DNA of 64,000 nucleotides, taken from Cristatella mucedo. Lineage: Eukaryota; Bryozoa; Phylactolaemata; Cristatellidae. Each line of letters begins with the position of its first letter. Within the stretch, counting starts at the first letter, position 1. A program made the translations under genes and the position numbers. The DNA lies in assembly GCA_009760855.2 (NCBI GenBank), contig WPIO01000030.1, forward strand, positions 2,349,001 to 2,413,000, read 5' to 3'. Shown here piece by piece: positions 11,730-23,540 of the stretch. The notes below the pieces were generated by a model. The model did not search any database and had not been told where the DNA came from. It was given only the letters and a program-made list of their open reading frames with translations.

Positions 11730-13510
11730 CAACCTGCCTTTCAAAACTGCCGCAAAATCAGCCCTGGCATGGTACCTACTCTTCTTCTTGAATCTTTTTC
11801 AGAGCTTCTATTACCCACAAATCCTTATGAGACCGTGCTTTTAATGGGTATTATCCCAAAGCGTGGGACTTTCTCGTGACTGACGTCACGGCGAGCTCTG
11901 ATTTTCTAGAATAAACCAGTTTCGCATTAAAATTCACGGGGACCATGCCACTCATGAATTGTGCTGAATTAATAATTACTGACACTTTTCATGTCGCAAA
12001 TAGCCATTCTTAAATGTAGACTCTAAGTTTTACTTTAAATATGGGGTCATTAATACAAATATCGAGCATTTGAGTCCCTAAAATAAGGAAGTTCTTGAAT
12101 TTCGCACCTTTTAAAAGATTTTCCCCTTATTCCACATTAATGACTTTAAACTGTCATTGTGCATTACAGAGAAGACATAATTTAGCTGCAGATCTTTCTT
12201 CAGTGTCGCAAATAGATAACTACTTGAGATTCATTGAGCATACCTTCATGAAACTTATACTTCAGTAAGGTCACCCTGAATTGAACGAATCACTTCTAGC
12301 ATGAATGCTTATAACTAAGTATTTCAAACATTATCTTGAGATCAAAGTTAATAGGTTCACTAAAACGTATAAATCGATTGATCACAGATTGATATATTTT
12401 AATCTAGCAACCTGAATTCAATGGTAAAAAATCCCTGTTAAGAGTAGGGGTAGGCCAGGTCCAAGGCCGTAGCTTTTCAACGAGGTAAATAGATTTTGGA
12501 ACTACCTGCAGTAATTAGCTGCACTGAAGAGCATATTCATTCAAGAGTGTCAATTTCTCGCAGCTATTTTACCAAGAGTGCACCTCATATAGTACGTACC
12601 TGCTTTTGATGATCTAGATTGCCTTCGAGTTAGACCTACTTCGCGACTGCTGAACTCTTTCACTTGTAGACTTCCTACAAGCTGGCTGGTAACCTACTGC
12701 TACTCACCCTGAGGCAGATGACGAACTCTGCACCCACCTTATTATCTTATCTCCTTGCACGTCCAACGGAATCAACTGCTTGCTCTTCACAGCACGATAT
12801 GCAAACTAGTGCAAACGACTCTCCCAGATTAGCCCCTGTCATGAAGTGTTGAACGAGCCAATAGTAGTTTATATTGGGCAAATAAACAATCGGGGAAAGA
12901 TAACTAAACGTGGAATTACTTTCAAGAACCTTGTTTAGCGAAAATAATTGAATAAGGTGCTTGATTTAGCAGAGCCTTACTTGTTGCAGAACCCAAAGGT
13001 GCAGTCGTGCATCCAAAGGTGCCAAGGTTGTCAATCATTTTTTAACGTATACTAGCAACCTTTTGGCCATAACTAATTGGTTTACTAACTATAAAGTTTG
13101 ATAATCTAAGAACACTTCGAATCTGAATGAACTTTTAAGTTATGCTGAGCTTCATGATGCAATTTTAACGTGTACTCCATTTACCTATCAACTGCTTCTG
13201 AAAATTAATATTTCACAGGAAATGGCTACATGACCATAGACTATTTTAATATATATTTATGAATTCCCGAAGTTACACTCATTTTTACTCTGTATTTCCT
13301 CAATAACATAAGAGATTATACGTGCATAATGCCTGTCAGTCTTCCGTGTGCTGAAGATGCAGTATGAAGATAAAAAAGCAAACCATTAAAACAGCTGCAA
13401 ACATATGGCAACTCCAGGGCCAAGACCGGTAGGAGAAAAAAGAGCTTATATTTAAGCTCTGCCAAAAGATAGGACACAACCAGAGCTCTCAATCGACCAT
13501 CACGTAGATA
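11730..13510 (+). repeat. duplication block B, copy 1
   Basis: Matches 36375-37525 in the same orientation. 11730-11850 aligns with 36375-36490 (AACCTGCCTTTCAAAAC against AACCTGTCATTCAGAAC). 12565-13510 aligns with 36538-37525, sharing TTTTACCAAGAG, TAGTACGTAC, TGCTACTGCTACTC (CTACTGCTACTC in copy 1) and AAGACCGGTA. About 700 bp (11850-12565) exists only in this copy. The ancestral sequence may itself contain an old LINE 5' piece, but no frame is open. Confidence 0.6.
11850..12565. other. extra 0.7 kb present only in copy 1 of block B
   Basis: Absent from the second copy, where 36490 passes within about 50 bp to 36538. No LINE, SINE or LTR motif could be recognised. It may be an insertion here or a deletion there. 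Confidence 0.4.
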
Positions 13511-13514
13511 GGTG

Positions 13515-15600
13515 TGTTAGCTGTCCGTTAACAGGCATATGAGGAATACTGTAGGTCGCACCAAGAGATCCTAGTAAAGGCCAAGTCTAGCTTCTATAAA
13601 AATATTGTTGAATCACAGATCTACAATTAAATAAATGCAGACGTCTACGATCAACCGTCTCTTCAACCTTTCTCATATTAGCTCTTTATCTGAGGATCAG
13701 TGTGATGATCTTGCTGATCCCTTATCTCAATTGTTTACCCAGAAGAGAGACAAAATCATGGAGTCCGTCACAGCTATGTCGTCTTAGTCTCCTGTCCCTA
13801 AATTCCTCGTGGCATCTCAATGTCCACAATCGAGCAGGTCTGTAGGGATCTCTACCTTAAGTTCACATCCCAATCTAAAACGACAGCAAGTGCTTGGAAT
13901 ACTATTACCACCCTCCTGCTCCTACGTTGCATTAATCCTCTGCTGCCATGCATAACTAGCATAGTTATTATTTCGTTAGCCTCAGGTCACGTCCCAGCAC
14001 CTTTCAAAAAAGTTGTAGTCAGGCCACTTTTCAAAAAAGCCATACTAAACCAAGAGAAGTTGAGACACTATCGCCCCGTCTCACTTTTACCATTCCTACC
14101 GAAGACACTGGAATGAGTCGTGGCAGAGCAGTCGAGCTCATATATTGAGACTTCTTAACTTGCCTGTAAGTTCCAGTCTTGGTTTAGAGGTTATTACTCC
14201 AGAGTCAGCATTGATTCTGGTGTACAACGACTTACCTAGGAATGCAGACATGGGTAGAGTACCTCTGCTTGTATTGCTCGATCTTTAGGCAGTTTTTGAC
14301 ACTATTTATCACCATGTTCTTCTTGATGGCCTCTAATCTCGTCTGGGAGTCACACGTACTGCTCTGCAATGGTTCAGGTCCTATCTCAGTGGGATACTCC
14401 AGAGAGTTGATGGTTATGGACCAAGATCATCTGAGGTAATTCTGAAAAATGGGGTTACTTAGGGCTCCGGGCTAGGTCCAGTTCTTGCACGGTTTACACT
14501 CTTTCTCTTGCCGATGTGATTCTCATTCACAATATAGGATTTCACTTCCAAGCAGACGATTCTCCTTCGTAAGTGTGCTTTGGTTCCTCCCAGCCTTTAA
14601 TCAACTCAAATTCTCTCAACTCCCTTGCTGCATTTATTTATCACATCTGTACATGGGTGGCAGCAAATCTTCTTAAATTAAGTTTTGACAACACTAGCTT
14701 ACTAGTTATGGGCAAACTGAGTTTGATTTAAGAACTGGAAAAGTTTATGCTAAAATTGTACTCTGCCAGCATAACTCCTGTTGAATCTGCACGAAATCCA
14801 CGTGTCTGGTCCAAGTGACCTTTAGTTAGACCACCATATCAGCTCCACAATCAAGTCACCCGAGCTTCAGCTACATAACAAGTCTAAAATTTGGGCTTGC
14901 TCAGATAAGGATACCATTTCTAAGTTGGTCTGTGCATTTGTGGCATCCAGTCTTGACTTCTGGAGGTCTCTGTGTGCTGGCCTACCGATATGAACCATCA
15001 GGTGCTTACAGCTGGTGCAAAACTTTGCAGCTAGGCTTGTCTGTCATTTCTGTCACAGTTACCACATCATACAACTTTTCCGAGCCAAAATGTCAACCTG
15101 CTAAGCAACGAATCGACTTCCAGGTTTTGTGGCTCACTTTTCCTTCTATTCGTTGGCTCCAGCCTACCTATTATATACCTATCTACCCCCCCCACCAGGC
15201 CATGCATCGCACCATCCGGTTTTCGGAATCAAGCTGTTGGCCAATACCTCGTACAAACCTCAAATCCTTTGGAGACCGAGCATTTAGTTCGTCTACTCCT
15301 AATGCCTACGACTACATCCCGATCTGCATCACAACATACCCTGACTCGATCACATTTAAAACGACTTATAACTTACCTATTTAGGACTAAATTAAGTGAG
15401 TCCTTGTCATTCCTCCTTCATGTGCTTATGCGTGCTGACACTTTGCATGCTGCCAATATTAATACTTGCATGCTGACCTTGTGCTTGTCACCCCTAACTA
15501 TGTTATTCATTTGTTAATCCAGTATGCTACAACTTGACCTTTGATCGTGTTTCCTTTAGAGAACATGTAAAGCACACAGAAAGAGAGGTCTTTAGTTCTG
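13515..15600 (+). pseudogene. LINE-A ORF2 (RT) plus 3' UTR, interrupted at its tail
   Basis: A long 5'-truncated LINE-A. From about 13575 it shows the linker (AAGTCTAGCTTCTA), then RT fingers at 13960-14115 (ASGHVPAPFKKVVVRPLFKK, HYRPVSLLPFLPKTLE). Palm follows at 14170-14330 with frame breaks. The catalytic box reads QADD at 14549-14560 instead of YADD. The thumb and post-RT region runs over 14840-15370 and the 3' UTR from 15418. Several stops and shifts (for example the TGA after PKTLE at 14114) make it dead. The terminal box is cut at 15600 by LINE-B and resumes at 16266-16295 (CTTTATCAAGTCTATTATTA). The second duplicon copy at 37525 lacks this insertion. Confidence 0.8.
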
Positions 15601-16265
15601 TCTCGGCTTGATTATTGTAATTCCCTTTTGGCTTGGCTACCAAAGAAAGCTATTATACCACTACAGCGGACTATGAATATGGCTGCAAGGCTGGTCTTCA
15701 AGTCCCAGCGGTTTGAGCACGTGTCTCCTTTGCTGAAAGAGCTAGAATGGTTGCCGGTTGAGCAAAGGATACAGAGCAAAGTTCTCACGTTGACCCACAA
15801 GGCCCGCCACGGCTTGGCTCCGTCATACCTAGCTGAACTGCTGCATCAGTTTCAGCCTGTTCGCGCCCTCAGGTCCTGTGTGGACAATAAATTAGCTGTC
15901 CCATTCCTCCACTTAAAGACAGTTGGCGACAGAAGCTTTAGCTCTGCAGGTCCTAGACTGTGGAACTCGCTTCCACAATTCTTACTCAACGACTTCTACT
16001 CTCCAACTGCCGACTATGGCACATCTTTTTCAGCGGTCCTGAACTGCTACTTCTATGCTACTCACTACCTCAACTGCTCTCTTAACTCTGCTTTGCTTCC
16101 CACTTTCTCTTTGTTGCGTGAGATGAAGTCTGTTGGCTACCGAATGCGTACCGAAAGCCGCTTAGGCTGTGAGTGGGCTATACAAAACTCTCCTGCGTAA
16201 CACCCACATGGTCTTTATGACTTTGTGGAGTTACTGGCGGAGATACATTACATTACATTACATTG
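15601..16265 (+). pseudogene. LINE-B ORF2 C-terminal fragment, nested in LINE-A tail
   Basis: A 190-codon open frame (15628-16200) encodes the post-RT C-terminal domain of LINE-B: NMAARLVFKSQRFEHVSPLL, LAELLHQF, VGDRSFSSAGPRLWNSLPQF and a C-terminus ending near ESRLGCEWAIQNSPA. It starts inside the conserved R-L-D-Y-C-N-S-L block (CGGCTTGATTATTGTAATTC) and ends in (ACATT)n at 16247-16264. It is 5'-truncated and lacks the RT core, so it is inactive although the frame is still open. Its place between the two halves of a LINE-A terminal box shows it inserted later. Confidence 0.85.
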
Positions 16266-16298
16266 ACTTATCTGGTTTGCTTTATCAAGTCTATTATT
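16266..16298 (+). mobile_element. LINE-A tail remainder after LINE-B insertion
   Basis: CTTTATCAAGTCTATTATTA plus an ATTAC end is the expected LINE-A terminus that is missing at 15600. This supports the nested-insertion reading. Confidence 0.6.
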
Positions 16299-16299
16299 A

Positions 16300-16860
16300 T
16301 TACTAACATAAATGAGCTATGCTATGAATTTTCATGACTGCAGACAATATCTGAATATTTTACTGAACGACCTGTAACTCCTCCACCCTACAACAATGAC
16401 TAGGTATGTATATATGACAACGGAAAATCAAAGTTACAAATACAATGTAATTTAATACTCATATAATTCAAGTTATCAGGAATTATTGTGGAAGTAAACA
16501 AGGGCCTATAAATAATTACCACTAATAACTAATGAGCTTTCAAAGATCAAGTTTAATAAGTTGTGGGTATAGCAGTGAGCTTGGCTTGCAATTAGTCACT
16601 GGGCCTGTCCAAGTGCAGATGTGAAAGTTTACCCATGGAAAGAAGCACGAAATTTCTACCAGTACAAATATGTACGAAATTTAATTAGGCAATACAGCTC
16701 ACCGTGGGAGGGGCATGAGTAAATGCCGGAAGTGGGTTTGCTTTTCCCTATCGCTCCACTAAACGTTTAAAGCTTATAAATAAGTGAGAACACGAATCAC
16801 CGATGAAAGATCTTCCAATAACTTTTTAAACTAAAATATTAGAAGCGTTTCAAACGTTTT
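16300..16860 (+). repeat. duplication block C, copy 1
   Basis: Aligns with 37527-38030. Anchors are CAACAATGACTA, ATAACTAATGAGCT and TTGGCTTGCAATT (TTAGCTTGCGATT in copy 2). In copy 2 this block directly follows block B. Here the two are separated by the LINE-A/LINE-B insertion at 13515-16298. Confidence 0.6.
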
Positions 16861-16861
16861 A

Positions 16862-18290
16862 ATAGGCCGGACTCTACTAAAACTGCTCTCCTCCATGTTA
16901 AATGTGACATTCTACGTGGCAATGATGATGGAAACGTCACTGTCCTAGCTCTGCTAGATGTGTCAGCTGACTTGGACACAATTCATCACGATGTTATACT
17001 TGAACGATTGAGAACAGCGATCGCTCTGGCAGACGATGCACTGTCATGGTTTACGCCGTAATTGTCTGATCGTGTTAAACCCGTGTCTTGTGGGGGTCAG
17101 GTTTCACACACGAGACGGCTCACATGTTGAGTCCCTCAAGAGTCTGTACTCAGTTACTTGCTGTTCTCCGTCTATACTGAACTTCTGGGAAAAGTGGTTA
17201 AGGCCCACGAAATAGGCTATCATTTTTATGATGACGATACTCAGCTGTATTTGTCACTCGAACAGTCAGAATCTGCTGCAGCAACTGAACAACTGAATGC
17301 TTGCCTTGCCGACATTCAATCCTGGACGTCAGAAATATTTTCAAAGCTAAATGACAATAACACCGAACGGCTGATCATAGGCCGCAGTAAAGCTTGTGTA
17401 TAGATTAAAATGTTTTGCCTAATTGGCTAGATTAAAAGGCTTTGCTCTATTAATAGGTGATGCTAATGTGCGACCGTCACCAGGTGCTTAAAATGTAGGC
17501 GTCATTTTCGACAGCTGCCTCAATTTTAGAAGCCTCATTCAGAAGACTGCTTCTACAGCTGGCCATCACATCTTATCCCTTTTCCAAGATTAGGAGCTGT
17601 GTTCCACCATGGCTTGAAATTGTTTTAACAAGTTCCTTTGTTCTGTCTCAGCTTGATTGTTTTTCCCTTTTCCCAAAGAAAGCAGCTAGGCAATTGCAAC
17701 TGACTATGAAAATGGCTGCAAGGCTAGCTTTCAAGTCCCAGAGATTTGAGCACGTGTCTCCCTTGCTAAAAGAGCTAGGATGGATGCTGGTTGAGCAATG
17801 GATACAGAGCAAAGTCCTTACCCTGACGCAAAAGGCCCGCCAAGGCTTGGCTCGTTCGTACTAAACTGAATTGCTGCACTAGTTTCAGCCTCTTCGAGCC
17901 CTCAGGTCCTGTATGAACAATAAATTAGCTGCTCCATTGCTCTGCTTACAGACCGTTGGCAACAGGCGGTTTTGCTCGGCAGGTCCTAGACTATGGAACT
18001 CGCTTTCACAATTCTTACTCAACGACAGCTACTCTCCTGCTGCCAACTATGGCTCATCCTTTTCAGTGGTCTTGAGCTGCAACTTACATGCTACTCACTA
18101 CCTCAACTGTTCTCTTGACTCTGCTGTGTTTTCCACTATCTCCTCGTTGCTTGAGACGAAGTCTGCTGGCTACCGAATGCGCACGGAAAGCCACTTAGGC
18201 TGTGAGTGGGCTATACCAAAGTCTCTTGCATAACATCCACGTAGTCTATTTTACTTTGTGGAGTTACAGTCTGAGATGCATGAATACACT
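16862..18290 (+). pseudogene. LINE-B ORF2 fragment with RT core, decayed
   Basis: Starts in the RT fingers/palm. The equivalent of D-x-S-A-A-F-D-T-I-D-H appears at about 16945-16990 as LDVSADLDTIHH. The catalytic box at 17227-17238 reads YDDD in place of YADD. Thumb elements follow (LNDNNTERLIIGRSK). Beyond a stop at 17401 are the C-terminal blocks, including FEHVSPLLKELGW and a 106-codon open end (17913-18233) with VGNRRFCSAGPRLWNSLSQF. The tail near 18255-18290 is a decayed ACATT run. It lies between duplication blocks C and D, and the other duplicon copy is empty at about 38030. Confidence 0.8.
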
Positions 18291-18291
18291 T

Positions 18292-19400
18292 AACTTGCTC
18301 GGGCTGGTAGGTGATTGACTTTAGCTATAGGTCTGACATTGTATAGGTGAACCTACAAATTAGCTCGTCGGTTAAACATTTTCTTAATGTAAGCTGAGTC
18401 TTTGTTACACACAATGGGAATCCTAATGGATCTTGGTCGATTCAGTTGCTCACAGTTCTAAGCCAGTGTAGGGCCTTGCACGTAATTTACGTATACACTT
18501 ACAAACGGCTAATGACAGTGTAGGCTATTGGAGATTATCCCATGCGAGTTTCTGTCCAAGTGGCGACCTAGATGTCAAGAATGCCACGGCTCTTAGTGCA
18601 GCTGCCCCTGAGCCTCTACCGGTTTTTTTGGTTTGAACACTGTAGTTTAAAAGCAAACCATCAAAGAAATTTCATCAAATATGACTGTTGGGGTTCGATG
18701 CTAGTAATATCATTACGGGTTTAACGTGTTAATTTGCTCAGTACCCAACGATTATGATATTATAATTTAAAATGCACTAAGTTTTCGTACTGATCTTTTT
18801 AATAGCCCGGTAATTGGCTACACAAGCGTCCCAAACTTAGGGTACGGCTAGTGTGACTCTGAGAAACGCAACTACTGAGAATGTCCGAAACGATCGGTCA
18901 TTTGGATCAATGTACACATGCAAAGAAGGAGGAAAGATGAGGCTAGGCCTCGGCTGTAATACCCTACACACCACAGCCGTTTGGACAGCATTGGAATTCT
19001 CAAACATTTTGCTGCTGAAGGGCTAGGCTTTGGAGAGTAATGTTTTGGTTGAGGCTGACCACCAAAGCTTGAAATGCCTCATTGACCAAGAATTCTTTGA
19101 AATACTAATGCTCTCGATCTTGAGGAGCTGGTCTTCTTACACTTGCATTTGAGCAAGTAACCACTTTGGCAATTTGCTACTATGTGATTAGATAGAGGAC
19201 ATTAGCCTTTTTTTATTACTTTTTTTTCGAGTGTGATTGTCGGAAATACACCAAATTTGTACTGCGACTCATTTATACTCAGTTTCGGAGTCTGGTGTCT
19301 TGCCGAGATAACACTCCTATCGTAAATTAACTCTTTTCAGTTTTCGTGGTGATTTGGGTCATTGAAGAAATTATTCTACCTGTCTTATTAAGTCATTTTC
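18292..19400 (+). repeat. duplication block D/E, copy 1
   Basis: Aligns in order with 38030-38330, 38441-39030 and 40235-40430. Anchors are ATAATTTACG / TATTATTTACG, ACAAGCGTCCC, GGTTGAGGC / GATTGAGGC, AGAATTCTT, and TGTGATTAGAT / TATTTGATTAGAT, then TGTGATT-TCGGAAATAC. The second copy carries a LINE-B tail (38371) and a LINE-A (39040) that are both missing here. No coding frame was recognised. Confidence 0.6.
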
Positions 19401-20985
19401 ATGCGTTCTAAGTTCTAGGTTCACAAGTATAAATCATGACGTGAAGTTCATGATAGGAAGAACACGAAGAACATGCAAACTTCCTAGAGGCTAGAAGACC
19501 GAAGTAAGGCGAAAGCACAGCCAAAGCCAAACTCGCCACCCTAAGGCTACTTCAAAGATTTGAGTCGGAACAATGTGCTACAATTGTGGTACAATGCCTC
19601 ACCTCCTAGCAGAGATTTCAGATAGACAGACTGTAGAGAGGGAGCATAGGGATCTTCAAGAATTAACAGCACTTGAGAGTAAATATGGTAGTTGTTTGTT
19701 AACAGTGTAGGTAAGCGAGAAGTGATTAAATATTACTACTGAGATGCTAATGACCGACAAGCGCATATGCAGACTTTTGCCCTAAAGGTAAGAGCGTGCT
19801 ATATCGGCTTATATAAATGCAGACAGTGAGTCATAATGAAGTCGAATCGAGTTGGCAAGAACAGTTTAGCCAACACGAGTGTGGTGTTCAAGTCTGGGCA
19901 AGCCCAAATGTTTTCAGAGTTAATAGCTGAAAGTAGGATATTCTGGCTGTGGAGCAAATGTAATGGTCCATTGAATTTCACTTAGCTATACGGCTACTGT
20001 AAATTTTCAATAACAAGCTTTTCAAGAGAGCAGATTTTTAGCTGAAGCCTTTTTTCTGATTTACACAAGATTTTATTTAAATATTTAGTTGATTTTTATT
20101 GTAGACCAATGCAAGAAATTTGTCTATCAATAATGATTTTTTTTCAACCTTATGCAGTTAGTTACATTAGTGGATTGATTGAGAGGCTTTGGGCTAAGTA
20201 CTGTAAGTGCTCAGTATTCAACAAGATTACACATGCCATGCTGCGGCTTTGAAGATGAAATGGATGCACCAATGCATCAATGCATATCGAGTATCACGTT
20301 TTCGTGTGCTAGGTACTGGTTATCTCAGGTGAAGAATGGTCCGCCGGGTTTTAAAAGCTCATGAACACTGCCGTTATCAAGCTTCCCTAGAAAGCAGAAT
20401 ACCAAGCTCTTCAGAACGTGCATTCTTGGTTGTGGCTTGCTTTAACTCAACCGGGCTTCTTGGTACACGATTGCACGTAACTATATGGCATAGAGGACCA
20501 GAGCTTTTGCTTCCTTATCGAGCAAGCACAGCATTGGTTTGCCAGCCTTTGTAGTACTGGTGCGTTGTCTGTTAAGTTGAAAGTCTGGAAACGCATCAGA
20601 AATTCTTTCGTCACACAAACATTTTGCTCACTATTAGCTCTGGAAACCATTGACGTGATGGTTGAGGCTATCGACAACCTACTACTCCAGGTTCTATGCG
20701 ACCACAAAGTGGTAGCGGCCACAGCGATAGACTTCACCGTGCTGTGTGGCATTAACCATGATAGCCTCAGAAGTCTACTGACAGCAACTCTGTAGTGATT
20801 GAGTCATCAGTGACGATTTTCTAAAAAGGTGTTTCTTAAGATTAGGTGCAAACAGAGGCTGAGGGGATATTTTCTCAGTGAAAAGTCTTGCCTGCTGTCA
20901 GATACCATACGCATTGATTACAGAAATACCTTCGATCAGTTAGTTACTGGCGATGATTAGCATGCCAGCTTTTGTTCTCAGGGTA
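19401..20985. other. unassigned sequence with overlapping open frames near 20450-20795
   Basis: No mobile-element motif is recognised. Two frames overlap on opposite strands: 101 codons on minus (20447-20752) and 76 codons on plus (20565-20795). Neither has a known domain, and one is at best the shadow of the other. The moderate GC content of 20170-20800 compared with its flanks is the only hint of past coding. Confidence 0.4.
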
Positions 20986-20989
20986 CCTG

Positions 20990-21370
20990 GAGCATGAAAT
21001 TGTTGTAACGTACTTTTCATTGGAATCCTCCTTCAATGTGCAGCAGACACTTAGTAATAGGTGATACAATGATCGAAAATGAATAAGAAGTGGACTCATC
21101 AACCGAGATCTGGCTGAAATGGATGAACAGCCCGGCAGTTAGCCAAGCAACCTAACGTTTTTATCTTTCTTACTCCTATGGCAACTGAGTTAGGTTGAAG
21201 GGTCACACCAATCCAACGCTCAGCCTTCAAAATCAAGTTTTTCGAAGTTATTTCGATGAATTATTTAAAATCTCGTTTTGATTTTATCCCAGGATAAGTT
21301 TCCAATGGAGGCAGTAGTCTAGTGCCAAGCAGGTACACAGTCCTCCTATATCTACGATATATCAGGTCTA
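20990..21370 (+). pseudogene. possible LINE endonuclease N-terminal remnant
   Basis: Read with frame shifts, this stretch gives WNPPSMCSRHLVIGD followed by STEIWLK. That resembles the start of a LINE endonuclease, where N-A-R-S is followed by D-L-L-x-E and then T-E-T-W-L. The same CCTCCTTCAATGTGC-like wording occurs at 10108-10122 in the LINE-A endonuclease copy. No catalytic G-D-F-N is visible. The call rests on weak similarity. Confidence 0.35.
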
Positions 21371-22415
21371 GTTTCTATTAAGGTAAGGTCTTAAATTAGA
21401 AAATTTTGAGGAGTGAGGAGTTAAGCCCCGCCCTTCTACCATTATTGTCCCACAAAGCACATTTATGGTTATTTCTCCAATACTAATTGACCTAGCAGTA
21501 CGCAAATTTGCCCATACAACAAGGGCAACGTCGTATATCTTCTGTTGTAACCATAGTTCCACTTTTACCTTCTGATGACCTGTACAAGTCAAGGTCAATT
21601 TTTTGCATCAGTATATTCCTTTGGTATAATGCAACAGATTCATTACTATGCATTGTAGAAATATGTAAAACCTTTCAAAATATGCACAACAATTGTCTAC
21701 GCTTGGATAATTCTCAAAATTGAATACATTATTTTTGTGATGTTTTAAAAATCACAGTAATCAGGAAAGGGTCAATCAAGTGACGTTGATGGACAGTGGT
21801 GCTATACATACTTGACATACAACCAAACTTGAGAAATAAATAGATTAAATAAATCAACCAGAGCAAATATTCCAAGTTTTAAGTAGATGATTGATGGCCA
21901 TAGATAGCCAAGCTGTAGCATCTTAAATGTTGAAAGCCTATCTGGTCAGGAAGCACATTCAAAATTGCTTGTTTATAGCTTAACTAGCTGGCAACACACA
22001 CCTTTATGTCAAAAACCCATAAACGTAATAACTTCTTCCTAATATTGCCAATATATATTTTTGGAGTATCTCAGAGTTCGAGCTGTCATCGTGGATAACG
22101 AACATGAGGTTTGCCGTTCTTGTGCCTGCGTTCATCATTGCAGCCTCCAGAACCCTAACCATAAGTTTTGGCACTTGCAAAGACATCCAACGATCAGGAA
22201 ACCATCGACGAATGATTGAGTATCATGCATTAGCAGCCCAAGCTGCAGAATTATTAGAAAATCGCTTCTAAAAGGGCATTTCCATGTCTTAAATACATAC
22301 AGTCTCTCGGTTCTGACCTAGACAATATATGGTGGCAGACAGACGCGTAACCTACAATCTGAAAATTGCTACCAGCTGGGCAGTGAGGCCTAAGGACCAA
22401 AATGCACCTGCGACG
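21371..22415. other. unassigned AT-rich sequence
   Basis: No repeat family or coding motif seen. Open frames of 60-76 codons on both strands appear random. Confidence 0.5.
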
Positions 22416-22419
22416 GTTG

Positions 22420-23400
22420 CAATGATGTGTAAACTTACAAAATCATGAATTTTAAATTTCGAGTTTGTCGGATTGCTATTATCGGAGATATGACAGAAGA
22501 ATGATAGCTAAGGTAGGCACGATAACTCGCATTCCACCGGTAGTCAAACCAACCGGCGTCTGAACCGCATTTGCCGATAATAATCTCAAGGTATACACAG
22601 CATTAATGAGAACTCAAAATCGCAGCAATTTTCTTAAAAATAATCGAATCAACAAGTTCAGACGGATTCCCACTGAACGACGGGCTAGCTCCATCCAAGT
22701 CACCACTCCAACTGGCCGCAGGACGACGCTGCCGTCGCTTCGTATTTTATGGCCGCTATAGGAACGAGATTAGCAGTCCCGCGAATCAGTACGTGCGGTG
22801 GTAATGAACTCATTAGTTAAGGTGGCACCAGCGACATTATCCTCTCAATACATTATCCGTAATGATAGTCTAATTACCGAACAATAGTCACATCCGGTTT
22901 CTGAGCCAGTGTAAAATTACAAATGTAAACAGGTTTCTGCCAAGTAACTAAGGATTGGGCCTCGAAATGTTGTTTGCAGCCGGTTGCTATGAGCTGGGCT
23001 GGGGAGTGGAAGGCTGGACATTGTCCCGGCCTATGGGGTTCACGCTTTTATAATCGTGTTGAAACTACTAGTATGAAGTTTGAACTTGAGGGGCAGCCTC
23101 ATTGATTCGAAAAGGTAACCTTTTTCGTTACTTTTAAGTTAAGTTCTGCGGGTCCGTTTAGGGCTGAGTACCTTATAACTACAAAGTTCACTGCGAACGC
23201 TCGGTTGGGGAGGACCGGCTCACCAAAAAAATCTAATGTTAAGCTCTATGTACTACTTCTGGCTTAAGTATGGTACAAAGTAATTTGATTTACCATGTTC
23301 CGGACATCTGTAAAACACCAAAATTTGGGATTGCATTTATTTCTAGTTATTCTTTTAACATTAAATTTTCCAAAACTAAAAATGTTGCCGCAATTCAGAC
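22420..23400 (+). repeat. repeat Y, copy 1
   Basis: About 1 kb of non-coding sequence with a parallel copy at 57785-58895. Shared stretches include GCTAGCTCCATCCAAGTCA, TCTCAATACATTATCC, GTTTCTGCCAAGTAA, GCTGTTTGCAGCC (TTGTTTGCAGCC here) and TTTAGGGCTGAGTA. The spacing is preserved over the whole length. No reverse transcriptase, transposase or tRNA-like head was recognised, and I could not define terminal repeats. Confidence 0.7.
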
Positions 23401-23499
23401 ATCGATATTTTCTCATTATAGGGATTTTAGCATTTACTTAAGAAAAGCATGTGACTCCTTCGGCACGTATACTTTCAATAACTGACGAACTCTTTTTAT

Positions 23500-23540
23500 C
23501 CTCATTTATTTTTATTTATTTTTATCTTTTATTTTTACTT
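23500..23540. repeat. (TTTAT)n-like simple repeat
   Basis: Short imperfect run of TTTAT/TTTTA units. Confidence 0.7.

Noticed and set aside
15628-16200. 190-codon open frame as a host gene
   Set aside because: Matches the C-terminal domain of LINE-B found at four or more other places in the window and ends in the same ACATT tail.
18950-19120. Gypsy RNase H remnant in block D (VLVEADHQSLKCLID-like reading)
   Set aside because: The reading resembles T-D-H-x-x-L-x-x-L-I, but the paralogous copy at 38830-38950 does not preserve it and no adjacent RT is present.
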